Source: Branchiostoma floridae (taxonomy: Eukaryota > Chordata > Leptocardii > Amphioxiformes > Branchiostomatidae). Taken from it: a stretch of 64,000 nucleotides of DNA. Positions 34,447 to 46,249 of this stretch are shown here, in pieces; positions within the stretch are counted from its first letter, which is position 1, and the number at the start of each line of letters is the position of its first letter. The stretch spans positions 15,159,929-15,223,928 of the forward strand of contig NC_049984.1 of NCBI RefSeq assembly GCF_000003815.2. The letters are read 5' to 3'. The notes under the pieces are model-generated. The model searched no databases and had not been told where the DNA came from. It saw only the letters and a program-made list of their open reading frames with translations. Both the position numbers and the translations under genes were made by a program.

Positions 34447-34546
34447 NNNNNNNNNNNNNNNNNNNNNNNNNNNNNNNNNNNNNNNNNNNNNNNNNNNNNN
34501 NNNNNNNNNNNNNNNNNNNNNNNNNNNNNNNNNNNNNNNNNNNNNN
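34447..34546. other. Assembly gap, 100 N
   Basis: Flanks on both sides match 45638-45670 closely, so little sequence is probably missing. Confidence 0.9.
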
Positions 34547-35149
34547 TGCGACAACGGCAACATATAGATACAGCTATATACGCGCGTTACATTGATTGAC
34601 AAAACTAAAACTCTGTTGCCTCCGGTCACAGAGCAAAAATAACCAAGCCGGGATCTAACCTCTTGATGGAGAGTAAGTCAACCATCCCCCGGAAGCGAAA
34701 GCTTATACATGTACGACACACTGTCCATTAGGGAAGAAACGGCTGTTTACTGCGATGTATCACATTACCTGTAACATGAGGTGTCGGGACTGTAATGGTA
34801 ATGTCTATAGTTAATGTCTTGAGTTAAAGGTGCGCTTGCATAGACAGACACAAAAACAGTACCACCATCGGAGGTCACTGACTGTCTTGAAGAAGGTAAT
34901 AATAATTGCTATCTCGTCTGTCGCATGTTTTCCCAGTGCTCCAAATGCATAAGAACATATCATCAGTCTGTTTAATAAATGCAGTGATCGTACAGACGTC
35001 ACTGCATGAGGGGTACAAAGCATCTTCGGTAGAGAAAACTATATCCTTAGTACAGTGAAAAAGGGATCAGCTAGCAGACAATTGGTCCTTAATGCTTACA
35101 TCATCGACTTATCAAGTATGCCAAATGCCGGTAAGTGACAATTCATCTG

Positions 35150-38100
35150 ATGCAATGTTTACGTACGGATAAACGGGACGTCTGTAAAATGTGGCGGCGA
35201 AGTAGAACAACAGCCATGTTGTTCATTTTTCTCTTGGCAGCAGCCTGCGAAGCTACGTATGCAAATGCATCGCCTTTCCCTGAGTGTAACACAGCTGGAT
35301 GGGAATATTGTATGCCTTTCAAAGACAGACCGGGAGTTACTGCGTCCGGCACATGTGTCCTATGTGGGGCCCTCAATGAAGATGTGACCTCAAGAAGCCC
35401 CTTCTCTTTTCTTGCTGGGGCTAATAGTGCGGCAATTAAGGGGTATCCATTCCATGTCTTGTCGGCAAAGAAGCTCGCACCGCTTGAACATTCTGTGGTT
35501 GGTACTTTGGCTCTGATAGATGCAAATATCACTGATGTCATGAACGGGACCTTCGCTTCGTTTTCCTTCCTAGGTTACCTGTCCCTAGACTCTAACATGT
35601 TGACAGATGTCAAAAAGAACTGGTTCACTGGCTTGAAGAATCTCTTTGTGCTGATTTTGTCCAACAACGAGATCACAAACATAGAACCAGGGGTCTTCGT
35701 ACACGTACCTCGCCTAAGTGTATTGAATCTAGAGAACAACATGTTACGGGTTGTGGACCCTGACTGGCTATTTGGACTGAAAGGTCACAGAATAACACTG
35801 TACTTAAAGTCGAACGAAATCAAAAGCATTTCCCCGGCGTCATTCCAACACCTACAGCTGGGCTGGTTAGATCTGAGAAGCAATGATCTGTCATGTTTGG
35901 ATGAAGATGTGCTTCGGGAACAGTATTATTCTCTCTCAAGGCTGCATGTCAGCAGTGGTATGTTGTCATCTGCCCGTGGTGTTGTGCATGCAAGGCCACA
36001 CGGCGGAATGATGTGGCGCCTAGATCGGATAGCCAGTGTACTCAGAGGGTTAGTAACAATGATCGTTCAGGTACCAAAATTCTTATTCTGTGTCAGGTAC
36101 AATGCTCATGAAGTCTCCTTTGGATGGAAGTTCGATTCATCGAATGATGTGGTTAGTAACGTCGACTTAGGAACGGTCGCCCTGGTAATGTCATAGTGGT
36201 GATTTGGGGAGTTCACTCAGTACNNNNNNNNNNNNNNNNNNNNNNNNNNNNNNNNNNNNNNNNNNNNNNNNNNNNNNNNNNNNNNNNNNNNNNNNNNNNN
36301 NNNNNNNNNNNNNNNNNNNNNNNNNNNNNNNNNNNNNNNNNNNNNNNNNNNNNNNNNNNNNNNNNNNNNNNNNNNNNNNNNNNNNNNNNNNNNNNNNNNN
36401 NNNNNNNNNNNNNNNNNNNNNNNNNNNNNNNNNNNNNNNNNNNNNNNNNNNNNNNNNNNNNNNNNNNNNNNNNNNNNNNNNNNNNNNNNNNNNNNNNNNN
36501 NNNNNNNNNNNNNNNNNNNNNNNNNNNNNNNNNNAGCACACGAATTTGTTCTTCACTGTTTCCCCTGTTATACATCAGACCCACACAAAAGAAACCACTA
36601 CAGAAAGCACAACTGAACAATCCAGCAACATGACACCATACCCTGGAACTACAGAGAAAGACTACACATCTTCAGAAGCTACTAAGTACTCTACACTTCA
36701 GGTGAGTACCTCACCAGTGCCAGATCGTGTGGTGCCTACAACAACACCACGCCATGTTCTCATCTTAGTTGTTGTCTCGGCAGTGGTCGGTCTGGTGGTG
36801 TTGTCAATATTGATATGGAAGTTGTGCTCCAAGGATGAGCGGGCCAGCGTCGATGCGCACGTTTGGACTATCCCTCCTGGCATTGCCTTCCCCGGTTTGC
36901 TGAGGTCGGCTTCCCTCCCTGCATGTTCAAACAATATGTCGTCGAATGAATTAGCTTCCTGGAGGTCATTACCCACTGTTCTGCATTCCATTGAACCAAC
37001 TTACAGTGAGATCCCAGATAACATAGCTTCTGCTCAGAGACCCCTGCCTGGCCTCCCAAATGTATATTGGGAGATCCCAGACGATGCCATCTCAGCTTCC
37101 CTCCCAGTGCGCACTCCTTGGGATGCGGAATCGTGCAGGTCATTGCCAGCAGTTCTCCCGTCTAGCGAGCCCAACTACAGCCAGATCCCAGATCACTTGG
37201 CCGCAGCCCAGCGCCCTCTGCCTGCTTTCCCAAATCACGAACCCGGTGCACAGTGGCCTCCGCCTGCCCAACGACACACCTACAGTGAGATCCCAGATGA
37301 TGAAGAGAGCGGACCCATGCCTTTCTATGATGCTGCCGCCGAGTTTTCCATTCGTGTCGTCGGACAAAATCGACGTTTCCGTCAGACTAACGACATTACC
37401 TCCAGCAGACACCGGTCTGGAAGACCCATTGCTAGTTATGGATCGGCAGTACAGACGAAATCCGAGCATAGTCCCTTCTACAGAATGGCTCACGAGGTCC
37501 AAGGCATAAGAGCCCGTAGACAGATGAGGACAGCTTTGGTATCCCCGCCTGCTGCCCAAAGTGTGAAGACCTACGTCAACACCACAGATGCAATCCTGTC
37601 CAGGGGTCAAGATGTCACGAGAGCTCATATCGCCTTCCTTACAATGTCAAATACTGCTCTCGTCACACCACCTAACACCTACTGGCCTTGGGAGGACCCA
37701 GGGGAGGGAACAAGTTGCACACCACAGCGTGCGTCCATCTCCACACTACCGAACACCTACTGGCCTTGGGGGATCCGGCCATGGATGGGAACCAATAACA
37801 CACCACGGCGTGCGTCTCTCCCTCTCGTCACACTACCAAACACCTACTGGCCATGGGAGATTCCAGGGCAGGGAACCCGTAATACACCACGGCGTGCGTC
37901 CCTGCCTCTTGTCACACCACCAAACACCTACTGGCCTTGGGAGATTCCGGAGGAGGGAACCCGTAACACACCACGGCGTGCGTCCCTTCCCCTTGTCACA
38001 CTTCCAAACACCTACTGGCCTTGGGAGATTCGGGAGGACGGGGGAACCCGTAACACACCACGGCGTGCGTCCCTTCCCCTTCTCAAACTTCCAAACACCT

Positions 38101-38213
38101 ACTGGCCATGGGAGATTCGGGAGGAGGGAACCCGTAATACACCACGGCGTGCGTCCCTTCCCCGTGTCACACTACCAAACACCTACTGGCCATGGGAGAT
38201 CCCGGGGGAGTAA
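35150..38213 (+). CDS. LRR transmembrane receptor, copy B (interrupted by a gap)
   Basis: The ATG at 35150 aligns with 18956 and 46250. The ectodomain to about codon 340 is nearly identical to copy C (for example Ala for Thr in GVT[A/T]SGTC). Just before the 311-N gap three single-base differences (loss of C, gain of A twice near 36182-36196) create a stop; they sit at a contig edge and may be errors. The gap length equals the 311 bases present in copy C, and the frame after the gap is open to TAA at 38211-38213. The tail keeps the YxxI and RPLPGLP/RPLPAFP motifs and ends in seven in-frame 28-codon repeats (NTYWPWEI cores, RRAS). It is the only copy whose repeat tail is fully open, so it best represents the intended protein. 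The first two repeat units differ from those of A and C. Confidence 0.8.
36224..36534. other. Assembly gap, 311 N, inside gene B
   Basis: The homologous segment of copy C is 47323-47633, also 311 bases, so the gap size is well estimated. Confidence 0.9.
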
Positions 38214-39292
38214 AATCATTATACATCACCTTGGGTGATCCCTGGGAAGGAGTACATAACATACAACGGCGTGCGCCCCCCCTCTCACTACTTAACACGA
38301 ACTGACATTGGGGGAATCCTGGTGAAGGAACCCGGAATTCACCTTAAAAAAACAACCCTGTANNNNNNNNNNNNNNNNNNNNNNNNNNNNNNNNNNNNNN
38401 NNNNNNNNNNNNNNNNNNNNNNNNNNNNNNNNNNNNNNNNNNNNNNNNNNNNNNNNNNNNNNACTGCCAAAGCATTTTGTGCATATTTGCAATTTTAGCA
38501 CAAATCCAGCACGACTGGCAAACCATTATCACAACTTTATGAGAACCTTGCTTGTTACCTTCATTGGCTAGATTGCAAGATATTGAAAGTTAGTTGCAGT
38601 CTAAATGCCTTTTATTCTATGTGAGCAACATCATTTGCAAACCTGACGCCCTTTTCATAATAGATGTACCCAAGAAAGGAAGGATTCCCATGGTATTTGG
38701 TCTGCGGGTAGCTTAGACAGACATGGAAAAAGAAAAGAAAATGCGGATTATAGATTTGGGACTTAATCTGCATAGAAATCGGAAAATTTGATAATACCAA
38801 TGTATTTCAAAATAGGACTTCTATATGTGTTACATATGCATGACAGGTGGAACATTTACATATGCCAATACTGCAAATAAGAGCCTAATTCGCATGATTG
38901 ATACGAAAGTGCCGGAATACCTCAGTGGTAAATGATAGGAATTTTATACTTGTGACATGTGCAAGTAAGTTTACGTTCCGCATCATTATGCATAAATTAT
39001 GTAAATGTAAGATATTTGCATAACTTATGATATGAGCTACATGTATAAGCATGGCATTCTGTCAAAGGAAAGGACTTTCATACATGCAATATGTATGGTT
39101 GTGGTAGAGAAGACCATCACTCAAAACAGTTTATTTTACTTTTCAAATACTTTGCTTTCAAGTGATCAAAATGTATGCTATTCTTACAAGAAGGAAATCT
39201 CAGCAAATGCAGTGGTCTTGTCATAGCCTCATTTCTCTCCACTGTACCGAGATATTTGGTATACACTAAAACACTCCGTTCGCGACTTACCA
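38214..39292. other. 3' flank of gene B and start of spacer B
   Basis: It matches the flank of gene A from 38463 on almost base for base. A 100-N gap lies at 38363-38462. No gene seen. Confidence 0.6.
38363..38462. other. Assembly gap, 100 N
   Basis: The gap replaces the segment homologous to about 22363-22480 in spacer A. Confidence 0.9.
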
Positions 39293-40038
39293 CTCGGTTG
39301 AGCTAAGGCGGCCCAGGCACGCTCGATTTGTGTTCGAGTTCCGGCGCGTGTCGTCTTGTCCAGCCGAATTCGAACCATGTTCGATGATGTTCTATTACGT
39401 AATTCGAATAGAACGCGAGTTCGAACCTGTGGTTATTTGTGACTTTTTAATGTAAACACGCACCGTAAAGAGCTTTTATCCTTGGTGGGTGTTTGTGCGG
39501 ATCAGTTTGTGACATATACGGCTTCATGCCCGGCTCAAAATAAGAGTATTGATCTTTGTAGTACTCATGTTTTACTTATTATCCCATTCTTATCAAAACT
39601 GTCCAAGGGTATTTTGTGTAATTATTCAATGTTTTTAACTTTGGTGCATTTTCAACCAAAAATTTAAAAAAGATAGTCGTTTCTGATGTTTTTGGCCCAA
39701 AAAAAGCAATGTAATCCTAATTTCAAACAAAATACCGTACCTCTGGATAAAATGATAAGTATGAGGTAGGCGTATAAGTATAAGTATGCCGTACCCGGCC
39801 CTCTGACAATATAGACGAAATTGGCCAGATATAAGCATCACTTTTTTTAACCAAAATGTATATTTCTAACCGCAAATCCGGTATGTAAAAAAAACAAAAT
39901 CACAAGTATTCAATGTGTTTCAAGTAGTACTAAAACTGTGCGAAGTTTCATCGTAGTGCGACCGAGCAATCAAAAGTTACATTCATATGTATAGAATACT
40001 ACTTTACTACAAGCCTGGGCCGCCTTAAGCCAACCGAG
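39293..40038. mobile_element. Terminal-inverted-repeat element in spacer B
   Basis: It is the duplicate of the element at 23311-24058, with the same termini. It differs at 39770-39835, where about 60 bp are replaced by a copy of sequence found about 340 bp downstream. Confidence 0.65.
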
Positions 40039-43000
40039 ATATAGTACAGGAGTCTGCTACCTTATTGTGTCAAAATAGGTAGACAGAATCAATCTGTCGT
40101 CTTAGTCCGTACCCGGCCCTCTGAAAATATAGAAGAAATTGGCCAGATAGTGTGCATGACTTGACACAGCAACGTGCAACTCATTGACCTACTTTTACAC
40201 CCTGGTAGTTTATTCTCCCTGCTTGGTTAATTTATTCACCAGCCAAATGACTCTGGTGGAGATTACTGTTTTNNNNNNNNNNNNNNNNNNNNNNNNNNNN
40301 NNNNNNNNNNNNNNNNNNNNNNNNNNNNNNNNNNNNNNNNNNNNNNNNNNNNNNNNNNNNNNNNNNNNNNNNNNNNNNNNNNNNNNNNNNNNNNNNNNNN
40401 NNNNNNNNNNNNNNNNNNNNNNNNNNNNNNNNNNNNNNNNNNNNNNNNNNNNNNNNAGATTCACATGTTTGTACGAAGAAATTACACACTTGAACAAATC
40501 TATGAAACTTGGGCATTCTAGAGAAATGCAGTACAATTGCAGGTCATTAATTTGTGTATTGTATGTATTGTGTATGTATTGTATTGTATTGTATTTGATG
40601 TATTTGGGTACTTTCTTTGATGTCTATACTTTCACCAAAACAAGTAGGGATGCTTCTGAGAATTCAAACCATGATCCCAGAAAAGAAAAAAAGAAACAAA
40701 TAAAACAAAAAAGTACAAGGTGTAATGTACCCATAAAGCAACTATTGCAATATATCATAGGTCCATACAGGACTCCTTAAAGTGTTATCCAGTGCTTAAG
40801 TAAAAAAAAACGGAAGAAAAGGAGCTATTGCATTGAATGCTTTCGTCAAATTACGTTTCTTTGAGATAGAAGATTGTGTTTATTCTTTGTTGGGTAGGGG
40901 ATATATTTACCTGAAAGTATTGATTAGCCAAATGAAAATTTCAACTTTTTATGGTAAATGAAAACTTCAACATTTTATGGTAATCAGTATCAGTGGGACT
41001 TAAAAGTGGTAGGTGATCTGAAAAGAAGAGATTACGACTTAATTGCTCTGATACTGATTTTGACCCACTTGTATATATTTCATGGATATTATATTTAGGT
41101 GGTCTTCAATTGTTGCATTGAACAAGAGTGTAAGGTACGTAGAACTAGAAAGCTGAGAGTCATTTTATGTTCGAAGCACTTGTAGAAAGACAATGTTATA
41201 ACTAACTGCGTGCGTTGATATTATACTTGTTAATGTTTGAGCCCGTAAGTATTCAGGTGGTCTTTATAATTATAACCTTGAACATGATTATACGGTATGT
41301 GAAATAATAAGCGTAGCATGCTGAGTGTCATTTTATGCACTTATAATCATAGCATGAAGTTGCAAATAAACTTCGCTATAATCAAAGCGTACCTTAAAAC
41401 ACGATTATGTATGATACACATAAGCACAGAAACTATACATATATTGTTACATCCTAAAACATTTGATTACTGTGATTAAGAATACGATTTATAAGGCCGT
41501 TCATAGTTGGACGTTTAAAATGTGCAGAAATCAAGATAATGTTCTTTAGTAGGTGCATAACGTTATATGTATGTGGAAGTAAAAGTAGCACTAATGTTCA
41601 ATATAGTCAAACATTTTGTCACAATTATTTCTCTTATGCTTCAGTGGGCATTATAGTGTTTTGTCACATGTTTGGTGGTACCGGTATGGCATTACATAGT
41701 ATACGCCATCAGCATAGGGCTAATTGAATTTCTTAGGCTTTGTGCGTTGCAATCATAACGCTACAATATTCATGTGTGAAAGTAGTGGCACGGCATATGA
41801 CAGTGGCAACCAGTCAAATGAGCAAAAAAAGCTAAAATGATGTGATTACCATCTAAATAATGAGTTTGCACCGTCTTTTGGGAAGCAATGAACTGTGACC
41901 GCCAGGCCTCAAAATATTGGAGTAAAAAGATAAAGAACATCAGGTGGTAGAAAACCTACAAAAACACAAAGCAAAACACGTTTGGTGTAATATCATATCC
42001 CTGGCTTTCGTTAAACCCAGAGTCAACACTGGAACGGAATGTACTTGTATTCAAGTTTCTTGTGAATCATAAGAAGTCTTTTGTATTGGGTACTAATGTG
42101 TCTGGCACACCACAGCGCCACCCCCATCCTACAACCCCCGCCCTCACATAATGATAATATAATGTGCAGTGATGTAGTTTCTGGATCGCTGATCCAGTCT
42201 GGAACTAGGAGTCACGGTTTGTGGCTATCCGGCTGTCGGCTTCAAGGTGGAAGACATTAAAGACACCACAGTGTCTCTAGGAGTGTTCTGTATGCCTTGT
42301 TCTGCAATGATGAAAAACTACCAGTTCCGAACTAACAACCCATCTTTATGATATATCAGAACCCTTTCTCTAAGAACAGAAATGTTGGGGTGTACGATAT
42401 GCAACTTCATACGATATCATATGCATAAGCAATTTTCTCTCTGCGTACCTGTGACTAGGTGTGGAACATCTGTTAGAAGTAGGAGCTATGCTCTTGAATC
42501 ATCGTTAAGCATGGTTAAGTCCATCGCTTCACTTTAAGTCTTGTCAATGCAAATGATACAGTTCAGTACGAAACCACAAGTGTTAGTGACCTGTGTCATG
42601 AGTCATCATGTTGTAAACATGTACAAAAATGCATGCAGTACAGATGGCAAGACTGGTGAATTCATCACGCTCACATTTGGTTGCAAGTGACACTACAACG
42701 GAAGCATTCATTTGTGACAGGTCACCAAGTGTTATGTACAATAACGTTCTGAATGGTGACTTTGAGCACGTCCTCAGCGTTTACGACACCACGATATCAT
42801 TTGGATTTGGCTCAGTGGGACTCATGAAGGTTGATTTCGTCTGCCTATCTACTGACTTCACGTATTCAAATTTGAGAGACGCAGGCAATGGACAATACCA
42901 CAGTTCAGCTACAAGACCTGCTGTTTACTTTTGTGTACAACCTCAGTAGGGATTTATGTTCGTCATACCATTGTACCAAGGCTCTGACATGTCACAGCTC

Positions 43001-44234
43001 ATTGTATTTTTAGACACAATTTGTAAGTAGCCACCCTCCCTCATTTAGGTTGACTTGAATTCTATAGAAAAAGACCTCTGTCCCACATATCCAAACATGG
43101 CACAACCTTCTCCACACCGTAGTTCCACGGTTGGGGATTAGTCGTAAGCAAGGTCATTTGTGGTTGGGAGTTGGTCGGCAAGGTTGCCTGACTAGTCTTT
43201 AAAAGTAGTCTGCACAAGTCGAAAATGAACTTTGAAAAATTAAAGATGAGAAAGTCTTATTCCACGTTGCTACTACCAGCCCAGCACGTGCACGGACCAT
43301 GGTTATGTAGTGAAGTAAGGTTGGCACCAAGGTTTTGAAAACGTCCTAAATGTGTGACAGGGACTTTAATCAGTCTCCTCTGAACCAAGGACATTATTTG
43401 ATCGTACTGGTGCCTATACTAGTGTAGTATGGAATAAGGAATGCGTTGATGGTAATTGTGTCCCGTGCAGCACATGTCTTACAGCGTACTCATGTTCACT
43501 TTACTTCTTATGTAAAATTCTATCTGTATTTGACTTGATGACCAAAGGTACCTTTTGTTTTTATGTCAAATGTCATCGAAGTGAAAAATAAAAAAATGAA
43601 TGAACTAGCACATATAACATACTTGTCACATATATATATACATATGTATGTACATAGCTGATCCTTGTATATTCAGTCTAAAGTAATTAAGTCATGTTAA
43701 AAAGTGCTATTTTTTTTAACTAGAACTATTTTTGAGATTATTTGTAAAGCATCGAATGACGCAATGTAGACTACAAGTGTTTGGAAGGAAAGTTACTTGT
43801 ATTATAGCGAGAATGATGATGTTTGTAATGAATCTATCGATGAATCCGTGGACGTATATGATTCATATTCAAAGCGTCATTGTACAAATGTTTCTATCCA
43901 TGCAGTGTTTTGTGATACCCACAAGTGAACCCACATTATGAATGTGTAAATGCTGATCACTTTACAGCTTACAATAGAGACGTAACGAATATAAAATCAA
44001 TGTAATGTTCACTGCTTGTATGTGATATATTTCAGCAAATAAACTTGTGAGTGATGTGATTTAACATATGTCGTGGACCTGATTGTGTTGTCGTCTAAGC
44101 TTATCTAGTCATAAACCCTACCATATGATTCTGTTGGTGGGACTACACTAGTAGTACATACTATTAGTACTAATAATGCATGCAGTCCTAATGCTAACCC
44201 GATCTGTCAACTGTAACCAAACGTATTTCCAACA
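40039..44234. other. Spacer B, part 2
   Basis: It is nearly identical to 24059-25316 plus 26733-29643 and lacks the LINE found in spacer A. A gap of 184 N lies at 40273-40456. No gene is supported. Confidence 0.6.
40273..40456. other. Assembly gap, 184 N
   Basis: The homologous segment of spacer A is 24293-24482, 190 bases. Confidence 0.9.
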
Positions 44235-44310
44235 ATCTCTCTCTCTGTCTCTGTCTCTCTCTGTATCTCTCTCTCTCTGTCTCTCTGTCTCTGCCCCCTC
44301 TCTCTCTCTC

Positions 44311-44400
<90 letters not shown>

Positions 44401-44410
44401 CATACATATA
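44235..44410. repeat. Compound CT and TA microsatellite
   Basis: CTCT/GTCT repeats to about 44312 are followed by long TA runs broken by TATG at 44350-44410. This is the longest of the homologous arrays upstream of the LRR genes. Confidence 0.95.
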
Positions 44411-46249
44411 TAAAGTCCCCCCCCCCCCCAATCAGAGACCTAGGACAGGCCCAGCAGACGAAATTCCACTATCTCATAGGGGTGTGGAAAATGGATGGAG
44501 AATATCCAGAAAATGGTATCGTGGTAGACTGTATCTGCATGTAACCCTCTGCCGATAATACGTCCACTGGTACGTATGTACATGAATATGTACTTTGGCT
44601 TTCCACAATCCGTCACTCTTGGACAGTAGAAACATGCCATCTAGCGGATGCCTTGTGAACTGGAGTAAATTGTTTAATAGCTGCACTAACCCGCTAATGT
44701 TTTATTCCCTCTATACGTTTTCTAACGTCGGTCCATGTTGTTCCTAACAGGTTTCAGAAAAAAATTGCTTTCAAATATGCCCAAAAAACGCAACACACTG
44801 AAAGACACATCGTACCAATCGTCTTGTTTCAGCTTTAGCAAAACATACAGTTAATTACTTGACTTGTAATTACATTTTTCTCCAAATTAGTCTGGGTTTC
44901 TGGCCATCTCTTGAAAACCAAGAGTCCGTAGGGCACAAACCTCCGCAAAGAAGTTATTATTATAGCGCCCGAGGTTTCAGAGGTGTGTGATACCCAAGAA
45001 GATCAATTTATTGGAAATCGAATGACTTACGTACACATTATTTGTTTAATTTTGTAATAAGGTGCCTGTCCAAAGAGCTATGTACCACTGAAAAATATAC
45101 AGAGGAGAGCAAGATTAACAAAAAAAACAAGTGACCGTAGGTAACATACTCTATGATGTAATTATGGTTCATGTTAGTTGTGTTATTTTCTGTGGTGTGT
45201 GACTTGGTGTTTATATCGCATACAGAACAAATCCCATTGACTTATACCAAAAGCTTATTTAAAAGCTAACGTACCTAACGTATTACTGCCAAATGTAAAC
45301 ACAATCCTGTACGCATCAACAGCAAAACCAGGATCTCAAAAGAACGACACCAAATGAAAACAGCCACACAGCTTCAAAATGCATACCCGAGACCCACACC
45401 ATCATATAAACAGCCGGAATAGTGACATCTATGAACAGCTGACAACACGACGTGCACAAAACACGCAAATCACGCAACATCTGCTTGACAGTATCCAATT
45501 ACCGCAAGGCCTAGATAACGCAGACCCGGACCAATATATCGAAATTTTGTACATTTTGTCGGGGTGATTTTTGAAATTATTATGTCGATTATAAAAGCAG
45601 CTAGCGCAAAAAAAGTGCATCATCGTCCAACTCAGTGCAGAGGACCGGCCAAATTACATATGAATGCGACAACGACAACATATAGATACAGAAATATTCG
45701 CGCGTTACATTGATTGACAAAACTAAAATTAAAACAGAGCAAAAATAACCAAGCCGGGATCTAACCTCTGGATGGAGAGTAAGTCAACCATCCCCCGGAA
45801 GCGAAAGATTATGTAAGACACACTGTCCATTAGGGAAGGAACGGCTGGTTACTGTGTATCACATTACCTGTAACATGAGGTGTCGGGACTGTAATGGTAA
45901 TGTCTATAATTAATGTCTTGAGTTAAAGGTGCGCTTGCATAGACAGACACAAAAACAGTACCACCATCGGAGGTCACTGACTGTCTTGAAGAAGGTAATA
46001 ATAATTGCTATCTCGTCTGTCGCATGTTTTCCCAGTGCTCCAAATGCATAAAAACATATCATCAGTCTGTTTAATAAATGCAGTGATCGTACAGACGTCA
46101 CTGCATGAGGGGTACAAAGCATCTTCGGTAGAGAAAACTATATCCTTAGTACAGTGAAAAAAGGGATCAGATAGCAGACAATTGGTCCTTAATGCTTACA
46201 TCATCGACTTATCAAGTATGCCAAATGCCGGTAAGTGACAATTCATCTG
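44411..46249. other. 5' flank of LRR receptor gene C
   Basis: It is closely similar to 33290-35149. It has the GCCGGTAAGTGACAA word just before the ATG. No exon supported. Confidence 0.55.

Noticed and set aside
37588-38238. Long second-frame open frame over the receptor repeats as a separate gene
   Set aside because: It is a by-product of an 84-bp repeat with no stop in that frame. It has no start context or domain of its own.
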